Assembly (NCBI GenBank): GCA_936933955.1
Contig: CAKZIN010000080.1
Coordinates: forward strand, 1-26,088
Direction of reading: 5' to 3'
DNA length: 26,088 nucleotides
DNA from: an uncultured Sphingopyxis sp.
GTDB taxonomy: Bacteria > Pseudomonadota > Alphaproteobacteria > Sphingomonadales > Sphingomonadaceae
Shown here: positions 1 through 7,498 of the stretch, one piece after another
Position numbering within the stretch: position 1 is the stretch's first letter
Layout of the letters: every line of letters starts with the position of its first letter
Translations under genes and position numbers: made by a program
The notes under the pieces: model-generated
The model's input: only the letters and a program-made list of their open reading frames with translations
Told to the model about the DNA's origin: nothing
Databases searched by the model: none

Positions 1-126
1 TACCCCGCCCCGCGGCCCGCCGCTTCGCAGGGCGCGTCATGGCGCGACCGCGTTGGCGACGGTGAGACCGCGGCCAGCAACCTTGCGGGCGCGAACCGGC
101 ACGCGCCGATCCCGCCGCCGCCTGCG
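1..126. other. Window edge, no gene assigned
   Basis: This very GC-rich stretch precedes the Ppx/GppA gene. Open frames run through it on both strands, but none matches a family I recognise, and long chance frames are expected at this base composition. It presumably holds the promoter of the following gene, but I see no convincing -35/-10 pair. Confidence 0.4.
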
Positions 127-1173
127 ATGGCGCGCGGGTCGCAGCGCTCCTCCCACGCGTCGGTCTCGGACGCCGCCGCGCGCGCGCAAACCTACGCCGC
201 GCTCGACCTTGGCACCAACAACTGCCGCCTGCTCATCGCCCGCCCGCAGGGGGAGGAGTTCGTCATCGTCGACGCCTATTCGCGCATCGTTCGGCTGGGT
301 GAGGGGCTGGCGGCGAGCGGACGGCTGTCCGACGCGGCGATGGATCGCGCGATCGAGGCGCTGGCGGTGTGCGCCGACAAGCTGCGGCGGCGCCATGTCA
401 CCCTCTCCCGCGCAGTCGCGACCGAAGCCTGCCGCCGTGCGAGCAATGGCGACGCTTTCCTGAGCCGCGTGCGAAAGGAAACGGGCATCCTCCTCGACGT
501 GATCGGCGCGGAGGAGGAGGCGCGGCTGGCGGTGATGGGCTGCCACCAGCTGCTCAAGCCGGGCGAGGGTCCGGCGCTGATCTTCGATATCGGCGGGGGC
601 TCCACAGAACTGGTGTTGGTCGACGACGCGGGCGATTTTCCGCAGGTGCTGACCTGGCGCAGTGTTCCGTGGGGAGTGGTGACGCTGACCGAATCGGAGC
701 CCCACGACAGCGATGACGCGGCCGCGCGCAATGCGGGCTATGCCGCCATGCGCGCCCGGGTGCGCGAGGCGATGGCCGATTTCCTCGCGGCCGCACAGTC
801 GCACGGCGCGCCCGGAAAGGCGCCCCGCCTGCTCGGCACCAGCGGCACGGTGACGACTCTCGCCAGCGTCCACCTCGGCCTCAGAAGCTATGACCGCTCG
901 CGCGTCGACGGGCTGGAGATCGCCTGCGACGAGCTGCGACACATCTGCGTCGACCTTGCCGGCATGTCGCTCGAGGAACGCGCGCAGCAGGCGTGCATCG
1001 GGCGTGAACGCGCGGACCTCGTCGTGGCGGGGTGCGCAGTGCTGGAGGAGATACTCGCCATCTGGCCCGCCGCCTCGCTCTCCATTGCCGACCGTGGCAT
1101 ACGCGAAGGAGTGTTGCGCCAGCTGATGCACCAGCCGCACGCCCGCCGCGCGGCGCCGGTTTCACGCCGATGA
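127..1173 (+). CDS. Ppx/GppA family exopolyphosphatase/phosphatase
   Basis: A 348-residue cytoplasmic protein of the Ppx/GppA family, which releases phosphate from polyphosphate or converts pppGpp to ppGpp; sequence alone does not separate the two activities. The ASKHA phosphate-1 loop is seen as DLGTNNCRLLI (residues 27-37), the catalytic glutamate lies in GAEEEARL (about residue 129), and the second phosphate loop is DIGGGSTEL (154-162). At about 350 residues it is the short form, without the C-terminal HD-like domain of long Ppx enzymes. The ATG at 127 leaves about 20 variable residues before the first conserved strand, which is normal. Its TGA overlaps the rlmE start by 4 bases, so the two are probably co-translated. 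The family call is secure; the exact substrate is not. Confidence 0.92.
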   Translation: MARGSQRSSHASVSDAAARAQTYAALDLGTNNCRLLIARPQGEEFVIVDAYSRIVRLGEGLAASGRLSDAAMDRAIEALAVCADKLRRRHVTLSRAVATEACRRASNGDAFLSRVRKETGILLDVIGAEEEARLAVMGCHQLLKPGEGPALIFDIGGGSTELVLVDDAGDFPQVLTWRSVPWGVVTLTESEPHDSDDAAARNAGYAAMRARVREAMADFLAAAQSHGAPGKAPRLLGTSGTVTTLASVHLGLRSYDRSRVDGLEIACDELRHICVDLAGMSLEERAQQACIGRERADLVVAGCAVLEEILAIWPAASLSIADRGIREGVLRQLMHQPHARRAAPVSRR

Positions 1174-1838
1174 GCGGGCGTGCTCCCCCCGTCGGGCGCA
1201 CGCGTGTGCGCACCGCGCGCAACCGTTCGGCGCAATCAACCCGCTGGCTCGCGCGCCAGCTCAACGACCCGTATGTGAAGCGCGCCAAGGCGGAGGGCTA
1301 CCGCAGCCGCGCCGCCTACAAGCTGATCGAGCTGGACCAGAAGTTCACGCTGCTGAAGGGTGTGAAGCGAGTGGTCGATCTGGGCATCGCGCCGGGCGGG
1401 TGGAGCCAGGTCGTGCGCCGCACCGCCCCCGGCGCCACCATCGTCGGCATCGACCTCCTCCCCGTCGACCCGATCGAGGGGGTGGCGATCCTCGAGATGG
1501 ATTTCATGGGCGACGAGGCGCCCGATGCGATCAACGCGCTGCTCGACGGCGCGCCCGACCTCGTCCTGTCGGACATGGCCGCGAACACCGTCGGCCATCC
1601 CCAGACCGACCATTTGCGCACACTCGCGCTGGCGGAGGCGGGGGCAGAGTTTGCCATCGCCAACCTCTCGCTCGGCGGGGCGTTCGTGTCCAAAGTGTTC
1701 CAGGGCGGCACCGACCGCGACCTCCTCGCGATGCTCAAGCAGCATTTCGCGACGGTCAAACATGCCAAGCCGCCATCCAGCCGCAAGGGCAGTCCCGAGC
1801 TGTTCGTCGTGGCGCAGGGCTTCAAGGGGCGCGGCTAG
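1170..1838 (+). CDS. rlmE: 23S rRNA (uridine-2'-O-)methyltransferase RlmE
   Basis: A 222-residue FtsJ/RrmJ-family enzyme that methylates the 2'-OH of a uridine in the 23S rRNA A-loop, using SAM. The SAM-binding segment VVDLGIAPGGWSQV is at residues 68-81. The K-D-K-E catalytic tetrad is complete: K51 (in RAAYKLIELD), D135 (LSDMA), K175 (SKVF) and E210 (SPELF). The frame is open further upstream, but the ATG at 1170 forms an ATGA overlap with the Ppx/GppA stop and gives the usual basic N-terminus and family length. The pairing with a Ppx/GppA gene is common in alphaproteobacteria. It ends 42 bases from the convergent DsbA-like gene. Confidence 0.95.
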   Translation: MSGRAPPVGRTRVRTARNRSAQSTRWLARQLNDPYVKRAKAEGYRSRAAYKLIELDQKFTLLKGVKRVVDLGIAPGGWSQVVRRTAPGATIVGIDLLPVDPIEGVAILEMDFMGDEAPDAINALLDGAPDLVLSDMAANTVGHPQTDHLRTLALAEAGAEFAIANLSLGGAFVSKVFQGGTDRDLLAMLKQHFATVKHAKPPSSRKGSPELFVVAQGFKGRG

Positions 1839-1880
1839 GGACGCCTTGCCGCCGCGCTCCTCGCCGTGCCGAGAGGCGTT

Positions 1881-3473
1881 CTACCCTCGCCGCGCTGCGT
1901 CGATCGCTGCCTTCAACTGCTCATACGGCACCGCACCGGACACCAGCTGGTCGCCGACCACCCATGCCGGGGTGCCATCGACACCGATCGCGCGGGCGAG
2001 GTCGAGATTCTGGCGCAGCTCGGCGGTGATCGCCGGATCGCTCAGCGCGCTGGCGTCGTTCGGCACCTCCGCGGCGATGGCAACGCGGCGGCGGCCTTCG
2101 GCATCGGCGCTGGTGAAGAGCGCGCGGTGGACGGGCATGTAGCGTCCGCGCTTGGCGGCGGCGAGCGCCAGCCGGGCGGCGGCCTCGCTGTCGGCGGAGA
2201 GGATCGGCAGTTCGCGGAACACGACCTTGAGCCGGGCATCCTCGCGCACCAGCCGCTCAACGGTGGGCAGGCTCGCGCGGCAGTAGCCACAGCGATAGTC
2301 GGTGAACATCACCAGCGTCACGTCGCCGTCCGCCGCGCCCGTCCAGGCGCCCGAAAAGGCCGTGGTCAGCCGCGCGCGGTTGTCCGCGATCGCGCTCGCA
2401 TGCTGGCGGGTGCGCCCCGCCTCCAGCGCCTCTCCGATGACTTCGGGATGCGCGATGAGATAGTCGCGCACGACCGCTTCGGTGGCGGCGCGGTCGGCGC
2501 TCGGCAGCTGGCGGCCGAGCGCGAGGCCGCTGCTGAACAACAACCCCGCGCTTAGCAGCCACGTGCCCGGATGCGAGAGCCATGCGGGACGAGGTGACGG
2601 CGGCTCCCCGCGCCCTCCGCCTGAGCCGCGAGGGCCGGGCGTTCGCGGCGGCGGCGGCAGGGCGGACGAGTCCCGCGGTTCGGTGGGGGAGGGGGTCGGC
2701 GGCGAGGCGGCTGCGTTCATGGCAGCGGCGTGAGGCGCCCCGTCCGATGGCTCGGCGGTTGCCCCCTCGCCGATCACCTCGCGTTCGAGCGGCGTGTCGT
2801 TGGTGGCGGAATGAGCGATGTCCGCAGGGGCGCCCGCGAACAGTGGCATCGCAAGTTCGCTGGCGCTCAGCCGCGGCGGGTCGCCATCTTCGGCGAGCAG
2901 GCGGTCGAGCTGGCTTTCGGGCTCGGCGGCGGGCTCGCGGTGCGTCGCGCGGCGCACTTGCCCCGCAACCTCGCGCGTGGCGCGACCGATGCCTTCGCCC
3001 GCTGCGTGGGAGAGCGTCCGCGCGCGGTCGCCCAGCGCCGCGGCGAAGGGACCCGCGGCGTCGCCGCCTGCGCGCAGGCCATACCTTGCGCCACGCGCCA
3101 GCTGACCCGAGAGGTCCACCACGCGTGACGCGCTCGCGCCCAGCTTGGCCGGAATGTCGAGTGCGGCAACACGCGCGGGCACATCGGCGCGGGTGGAGAT
3201 GGCAATGGTCGCGTCGGCGAAGCGTTCGAGCCCGTGCCGCAGCCGCGTCATCGCGCCCGCGCCCGACGTACCGCGCGCGCCTTGCGCACTCGCGGTGGGG
3301 AGCGGCAGCGGGCGCGCCAGCAGCTCCTCCGCGGAACGCTGGCTTGTCACGGACCCGCCGCCCGCCGACCGCCGCAGCGTCGCGGGCTCCGCGTCGCGCA
3401 GGGGCAGGGGCGCCGGACGCCAGCTGTCCGGATCGCCGCTGCGATCGATACCCAAAGGATTGCCGCCGCTCAT
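1881..3473 (-). CDS. DsbA-like thioredoxin-fold oxidoreductase with long N-terminal extension
   Basis: A 530-residue protein. The C-terminal 210 residues are a DsbA-family thioredoxin fold: a helix with VRDYLIAHPEVIGEAL (335-350), the active-site motif CGYC (395-398) in VMFTDYRCGYC, and the cis-proline loop G-T-P-A (500-503). A single membrane segment (about 303-322) should place the catalytic domain in the periplasm. Residues 1-300 are unusual: a Pro/Ala/Arg-rich start, a helical basic stretch (75-180) and a Pro/Gly/Ser-rich linker. I recognise no domain there. Codons through this part keep G/C-rich third positions, so it looks coding. An internal ATG at 2720 (residue 252) would give a more usual 279-residue DsbA-like protein but has no clear ribosome site. 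The ATG at 3473 has GAGGG just upstream and lies 45 bases after the M48 gene. The redox role is inferred from the fold. Confidence 0.85.
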   Translation of the reverse strand: MSGGNPLGIDRSGDPDSWRPAPLPLRDAEPATLRRSAGGGSVTSQRSAEELLARPLPLPTASAQGARGTSGAGAMTRLRHGLERFADATIAISTRADVPARVAALDIPAKLGASASRVVDLSGQLARGARYGLRAGGDAAGPFAAALGDRARTLSHAAGEGIGRATREVAGQVRRATHREPAAEPESQLDRLLAEDGDPPRLSASELAMPLFAGAPADIAHSATNDTPLEREVIGEGATAEPSDGAPHAAAMNAAASPPTPSPTEPRDSSALPPPPRTPGPRGSGGGRGEPPSPRPAWLSHPGTWLLSAGLLFSSGLALGRQLPSADRAATEAVVRDYLIAHPEVIGEALEAGRTRQHASAIADNRARLTTAFSGAWTGAADGDVTLVMFTDYRCGYCRASLPTVERLVREDARLKVVFRELPILSADSEAAARLALAAAKRGRYMPVHRALFTSADAEGRRRVAIAAEVPNDASALSDPAITAELRQNLDLARAIGVDGTPAWVVGDQLVSGAVPYEQLKAAIDAARRG

Positions 3474-3518
3474 GAAACCCTCGCACCCCGCCCCTTCACG
3501 CGGCGGACAGGAGTTCCG

Positions 3519-4988
3519 TCACGCCGCGCTGCGGCCCTGCCTAGACTGACGCCGCTCGCGTTCCAAGCGGCTGCGTGCGACGAGTGCGATGTCCTGCGCG
3601 CGGAGCGCGTCGGGGGAGTGCGCGGGGAGCACCTGTCCCGCGCGTTCGGCGCTGATCAGCGCCAGCCGCGTTTCCCCGATCAGCATCGCACGTTCAGCGG
3701 TGGCGAGCGCCGCACGCGCTTCATCGCCGCGCTGGGTGTAGATCACACCCAGTTGATACCAGGCGAACGGGTTGTCGTTGTCGCGCGCCACCGCCGCCTT
3801 GAGCACCTGCTCCGCCTCGGCATAGTTGGCGGGGTTTTCGGTGGCGATCAGCGCGTGCCCGAACAGCGCGGCGATCAGCGGTTGCGCCTGCGTCGCCTGC
3901 ACCGCCTCCCGCAGCGGCGCGAGCGCTTCGGTCGGGCGCCCGCTTTCGAGCAGGATCTGTCCCTCCAGCTCGGCGAAATACGGATCGTTGGGCGCACCCG
4001 CCCGCAGCGCGCGTGCCTCCGCCAGAGCCTCCGTCGGGTGTGCGCTGCGGTGGAGCGCGTAGGCGCGGGCGTAGCGCGCTGACACGCTCGTATCGCTCGC
4101 CGGATAGCGTTGCAGCACGCGCGCTGGCTCGGTCACATAGCCGTAGAGCTTGGCCTTCACCCGCAAGAAGCGCGCCTCGATTGCCGCGTCCGAAGCTCGC
4201 GTCCAGGCAGGGTCGCTGCTGTAGCTGTCACGCAGGAACCGGATGCGGTCGCCCGACAGCGGGTGCGTGCGATTGTAGGCGGCATCGTCGCTCTGCGAGA
4301 CGGCGAAGCGCATCTCCTGGTTGAGCAGCTTCTGGAAGAACTCGAGGCTGCCCCGCCCGCTGATGCCGGCTGCCGAGAGGTAGCGCATCCCTGCGGCGTC
4401 GGCGGTCGCCTCCTGCCCGCGCGAAAAGGCGAGATAGCTGCCGAGCGCGGCCTGCTGCCCTGCGGCCATCACGCCCATTCCGGCCTCGCCCGATCCCGCG
4501 ACCCCGGCGGCGATGCCTGCGAGCAGCGACAGCAGCGCGATGGTGGTCGCACGCTCCGCACCGGGGTTGATCACCGCATGCCCGCCCGCGACGTGGCCGA
4601 GCTCGTGCGCAATCACGCCCTGCACCTGATTGGCGCTGTCCGCCGCCTCGATGAGGCCGCTGTGGACGTAGACGACCTGCCCCCCAGCGACGAAGGCGTT
4701 GATTGACTTGTCGCCCACCAGCACGACGCGCACGTCCGCGGGGTTGAGGCCCGACGCGCGGATCAGCGGCGCGGACATGTCGCGAAACAGCGCCTCTGTT
4801 TCGGCGTCGCGCAAAACCGATTGCGCATTGCCCGGCGCTGCGACGAGGGCGAGCGCGATGGCTGCGCCGATGCGGACGTGCGGCAGGAGCCGACGGGCGG
4901 GCCGAGTTGAGGACGAGGACACGGCTCGGACTAACCGCGCCCGCGCTGAACGCGGGGTGAAGACTATGTGGTCGCGCCGCCCGCTCAT
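3519..4988 (-). CDS. Secreted M48 family metalloprotease with C-terminal TPR-like helices (BepA-like)
   Basis: With the ATG at 4988 the product has 489 residues. A hydrophobic signal segment (about 39-50) ends in GNA before QS, a plausible signal-peptidase site near residue 55. The M48 zinc motif HELGH is at 128-132, with the third ligand in GQEATAD (E193), and THPLSGDRI (242-250) is typical of the family. The C-terminal part (about 280-470) is helical and TPR-like, the layout of E. coli BepA/YfgC, which handles stalled outer-membrane proteins in the periplasm. The frame extends upstream to 5111, but the start at 4988 makes an ATGA overlap with the preceding gene and yields the signal sequence. 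It sits between the mitofilin-like and DsbA-like genes, consistent with an envelope-assembly role. The family is secure; the BepA-like function is inferred. Confidence 0.92.
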   Translation of the reverse strand: MSGRRDHIVFTPRSARARLVRAVSSSSTRPARRLLPHVRIGAAIALALVAAPGNAQSVLRDAETEALFRDMSAPLIRASGLNPADVRVVLVGDKSINAFVAGGQVVYVHSGLIEAADSANQVQGVIAHELGHVAGGHAVINPGAERATTIALLSLLAGIAAGVAGSGEAGMGVMAAGQQAALGSYLAFSRGQEATADAAGMRYLSAAGISGRGSLEFFQKLLNQEMRFAVSQSDDAAYNRTHPLSGDRIRFLRDSYSSDPAWTRASDAAIEARFLRVKAKLYGYVTEPARVLQRYPASDTSVSARYARAYALHRSAHPTEALAEARALRAGAPNDPYFAELEGQILLESGRPTEALAPLREAVQATQAQPLIAALFGHALIATENPANYAEAEQVLKAAVARDNDNPFAWYQLGVIYTQRGDEARAALATAERAMLIGETRLALISAERAGQVLPAHSPDALRAQDIALVARSRLERERRQSRQGRSAA

Positions 4989-5863
4989 CCGACCGCCGGG
5001 GTCGGCTTGGCGGGGATGTTGGCGGGGTCCGAGCCGCGTCGCAGCGCCGCCGCCTCCACCACATCCAGCGCGCGTTCGAGCTGCGCCTGCCGCCGCGCAT
5101 CGGCGAGCCACGCCTGCACGCGCGGGTCGCTCGCCCCCGGCAGCGCGTTAACCGAGGCGATCGCCGCTTCGTAGTTGCGGTCGGCGAGCGCGGCGCGCGC
5201 TTCGTCGTAACGCGCAGTCGGCAGCGTCGACGGGCTGCCCGCCGGACGCAGCACGATCAGCCGCCCAAAGAAGTCGGAGATGCGTTGCGCCGCTCCCCGC
5301 GCCGGCGGTTGCAAGGAGACCCGCTCCAGCGCCTGGAGCCGCCTTGCGAGTTGGGCTTCGCTGCGCCCGCTGCTGCTGGCAGCGACGATCGTCGCGACCG
5401 CATCGGGATGCGCGTCGGCGAATTGCAACCGCAGCTGCGGAGCGAGGTCGCCCAGCGGCAACCCTCGTTCCATCGCCCGGCGCACGGCGAGGGCGATCAC
5501 CAGCCCCTCCGCGCGGTCTTCGTTGATCGTGCGCATGGCAATGGCGGTGTCGAGCCGCGCGATGCGATCCTCGATCACCGCCAGCCGCTCGGCGGTGGCG
5601 CCATCCTTGGCTTCCAGCTGCGACGCCGTGCGCGGCTGGGTCGGCCCGCTCGCGACGACCATCGTCGGCGGTGCGACGGGCGCAGCTGGGGTCACGCGTG
5701 CGACGACGGGCGCGGATCGAGCTCCGAACGGCCAGCGCCCCTGACTGTGGTCCGCGATCCACGCACCGATCGCTCCTCCGATCAGCAGCGCCACGGCGAG
5801 CGCCAGCAGCATGGGCCGGCGGGAACGGCGCGGGTGGATGTAGGGGGACGCGGGATCGATCAT
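4985..5863 (-). CDS. Mitofilin/Mic60-like inner-membrane protein (COG4223-like)
   Basis: A 292-residue protein with a short basic N-terminus and one membrane segment (about 18-38), followed by a Pro/Ala-rich linker, a helical region beginning AERLAVIEDRIARLD (91-105), and a C-terminal helical domain. In that domain GLPLGDLAPQLRL (134-146), RLIVLRPAG (201-209) and YEAAIASVNALPG followed by VQAWLADARR (231-258) resemble, from memory, the signature of alphaproteobacterial Mic60 homologues. Alphaproteobacterial mic60 genes are known to lie beside haem-synthesis genes, as here directly after hemC-hemD. Mic60 shapes intracytoplasmic membranes or cristae. The protein is shorter than most Mic60 (often 400 residues or more), mainly because the coiled coil is short. 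ATGA overlaps at both ends set the start at 5863. If not Mic60, it is an uncharacterised single-pass membrane protein. Confidence 0.68.
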   Translation of the reverse strand: MIDPASPYIHPRRSRRPMLLALAVALLIGGAIGAWIADHSQGRWPFGARSAPVVARVTPAAPVAPPTMVVASGPTQPRTASQLEAKDGATAERLAVIEDRIARLDTAIAMRTINEDRAEGLVIALAVRRAMERGLPLGDLAPQLRLQFADAHPDAVATIVAASSSGRSEAQLARRLQALERVSLQPPARGAAQRISDFFGRLIVLRPAGSPSTLPTARYDEARAALADRNYEAAIASVNALPGASDPRVQAWLADARRQAQLERALDVVEAAALRRGSDPANIPAKPTPAVG

Positions 5864-6519
5864 GCGCCGCCTTCCTGCCACAGCCGGACCGCCGCCGCCA
5901 CCATCGCTGCGTCATGGGGCGCGTCGGCGATCGCGATCCGCCGCCAGCCCGAGCCCGCCGCCTCTGCCGCGCGATCGCTGATGGCGACCAGCGCGACCCG
6001 CTCCCGATCGGGGACGAGCGCGCGCAACCGCTCCGCCGCGCGCGGGGAGTGGGCCAGCGCAATCGCCGCCCCCGCGAGCGAGGCGGGTGCGACATCGCGC
6101 TGCTCGCTCGCATAGACGACGCGTTCAATGACGCCGGGGCGCGACAGCGGGCGCGCGTCGGCGCCGCGTAACCACAGCAGGCGCGGCGGCACATCGGGCC
6201 GCGCGAGCAACGATGCGCCGTCGGCATCGCCCACCACCGCCACCGCGAAGCCGACAGCGCGCGCAGCCTGCGCGGTCGCCTCCCCCACGCACCAGGCGGG
6301 GAGCGCGGTCAGCGCGGCTAGCCCCGCCCCGCCGTGGCGGAGCGCGTTGGCGCTGGTGAAGAGAATTGCGTAGAACTCGCCGGCGTCGGCTCGCGCCCAC
6401 GCGCGCGGTCGGACCTCGAACAAAGGAATGATTCGGGGGGAAAGCCCAGCCGCTTCGAGCCGCGCGGCGGTGCTGTCCGCGCCAGGCTGCGGGCGCACGA
6501 TCAGGACGTCGCCGCTCAC
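5860..6519 (-). CDS. hemD: Uroporphyrinogen-III synthase
   Basis: A 219-residue HemD-family protein that closes and inverts ring D of hydroxymethylbilane to give uroporphyrinogen III, in the cytoplasm. The N-terminus VLIVRPQPGADSTAARLEAAG and PLFEVRPRAW is characteristic, as is FTSANALRHGG (about 54-64). HemD sequences diverge greatly, so the call rests also on its place directly after hemC. The start codon is GTG, whose GTGA overlaps the hemC stop; the product's own stop overlaps the next gene as ATGA. Translation of the three genes is therefore probably coupled. No truncation is seen; the length is slightly below the common 240-250 residues. Confidence 0.92.
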   Translation of the reverse strand: MSGDVLIVRPQPGADSTAARLEAAGLSPRIIPLFEVRPRAWARADAGEFYAILFTSANALRHGGAGLAALTALPAWCVGEATAQAARAVGFAVAVVGDADGASLLARPDVPPRLLWLRGADARPLSRPGVIERVVYASEQRDVAPASLAGAAIALAHSPRAAERLRALVPDRERVALVAISDRAAEAAGSGWRRIAIADAPHDAAMVAAAVRLWQEGGA

Positions 6520-7439
6520 CCCGCGAACAATTTGGCGACGCTGGCGGGCGCGCGAGCGAGCAGGTCAGCGGCAAGCGCCTCGCCGTCCTCGTCGGCGCCG
6601 ACATCGCAGGCGCCCTCGACCATCGCGCTGCCGTCGGTCGCGAACAGTTGCGCGCGCAGTCGGAGCACGCCGCCCTCCTTGCGCGCGTGCGCCGCGACGG
6701 GGGAGCGGCAGTCGCCCCCGAGGCCTAGTAGCAAGGCGCGTTCGGCGCGCACCGCGGCGTGGCTGGGTTTGTGATCAATCCGCGCCACCGCCGCGCGCGC
6801 CTCGGCGTTGTCGGCGTGGACCTCGATCGCGATCGCGCCCTGCGATGCGGCCGGGAGCCACTCCTCGATCGCCAGCGGCACCGCGCGATCCGCCATCCCC
6901 AGCCGCACCAGCCCTGCCATCGCGATCAGCGTCGCATCGACCTCGCCACGCCCGAGCTTGGCGAGCCGCGTGCCGAGGTTGCCGCGGAACAGCTCCACCT
7001 GCAGGTCGGGGCGGCGCGCCTTCAGCTGCGCGGCGCGTCGCGGCGAGGCAGTGCCCACCCGCGCGCCCTCACGCAGGCTGGCGATGCTCTCCGCCCCCAG
7101 CAGCCCGTCGCGGGCGTCGGCGCGGGGGAGAATGGCGGCGATCTCGAACATCGTCGGGCGGATCGTCTCCACGTCCTTTAGGCTGTGGACCGACGCGTCC
7201 GTTCGTTCGTCGCACAGCGCCGCGTCGAGCTCGCGGGTCCACAGCGCCTTGCCGCCGATCTCCGCCAGCGCGCGGTCCTGCACCCGGTCGCCGCTCGCCA
7301 CCATCGGCACCAGCTCGACCGCCGCCACGTCCCAGCCGTGCGCGGCGACCAGGGCGTCGCGCGCAAGTTCGGCCTGCGCCACCGCCAGCGGGGAGGCGCG
7401 GGTGCCTAGGCGGAACGGGCGGTCGGGTGTCGGAGCCAT
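6516..7439 (-). CDS. hemC: Porphobilinogen deaminase (hydroxymethylbilane synthase)
   Basis: A 307-residue enzyme that joins four porphobilinogens into hydroxymethylbilane. Visible family features are LGTRASPLA (11-19), VHSLKDV (84-90), VGTASPRRAAQL (128-139), FRGNLGTRLAKL (151-162) and the cofactor-binding cysteine in GGDCRSPVAAHA (C244). The last motif carries an extra Asp compared with the GGC form of E. coli; I believe this occurs in other alphaproteobacteria. The ATG at 7439 gives the usual MAPTPDRPFRLGTRASPLA-type beginning. It is the first gene of the apparent operon running down to 1881 and is divergent from tsaD across 59 bases, which should hold both promoters. Confidence 0.96.
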   Translation of the reverse strand: MAPTPDRPFRLGTRASPLAVAQAELARDALVAAHGWDVAAVELVPMVASGDRVQDRALAEIGGKALWTRELDAALCDERTDASVHSLKDVETIRPTMFEIAAILPRADARDGLLGAESIASLREGARVGTASPRRAAQLKARRPDLQVELFRGNLGTRLAKLGRGEVDATLIAMAGLVRLGMADRAVPLAIEEWLPAASQGAIAIEVHADNAEARAAVARIDHKPSHAAVRAERALLLGLGGDCRSPVAAHARKEGGVLRLRAQLFATDGSAMVEGACDVGADEDGEALAADLLARAPASVAKLFAG

Positions 7440-7498
7440 CGGCGCCAGCGCCTAGCGCGAAGCTTGCCGCACCGCAAAGCGCGGCTAAGGTCGCGCGC

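Noticed and set aside
37..1140. A 367-codon open frame antisense to the Ppx/GppA gene
   Set aside because: It is Arg/His/Ala-rich with no family features, and the opposite strand carries a complete phosphatase with all motifs. Long antisense frames are expected in DNA with such G/C-rich third positions.
1841..1879. ACGCCT/AGGCGT inverted repeat between rlmE and the DsbA-like gene
   Set aside because: Only 6 pairs with a 27-base loop and no T run; too weak to call as a terminator.
4989..5111. Upstream extension of the M48 protease (41 extra residues)
   Set aside because: It overlaps the mitofilin-like coding end, is Gly/Ala/Arg-rich, and would bury the signal peptide far from the N-terminus. 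The ATGA overlap at 4988 is the better start.
6428..7498. Long N-terminal extension of the tsaD frame
   Set aside because: It is antisense to hemC and hemD, highly Arg/Pro-rich, and TsaD proteins begin close to ILGIESSCDE; the GTG at 7499 with a TAAGG ribosome site explains the start.
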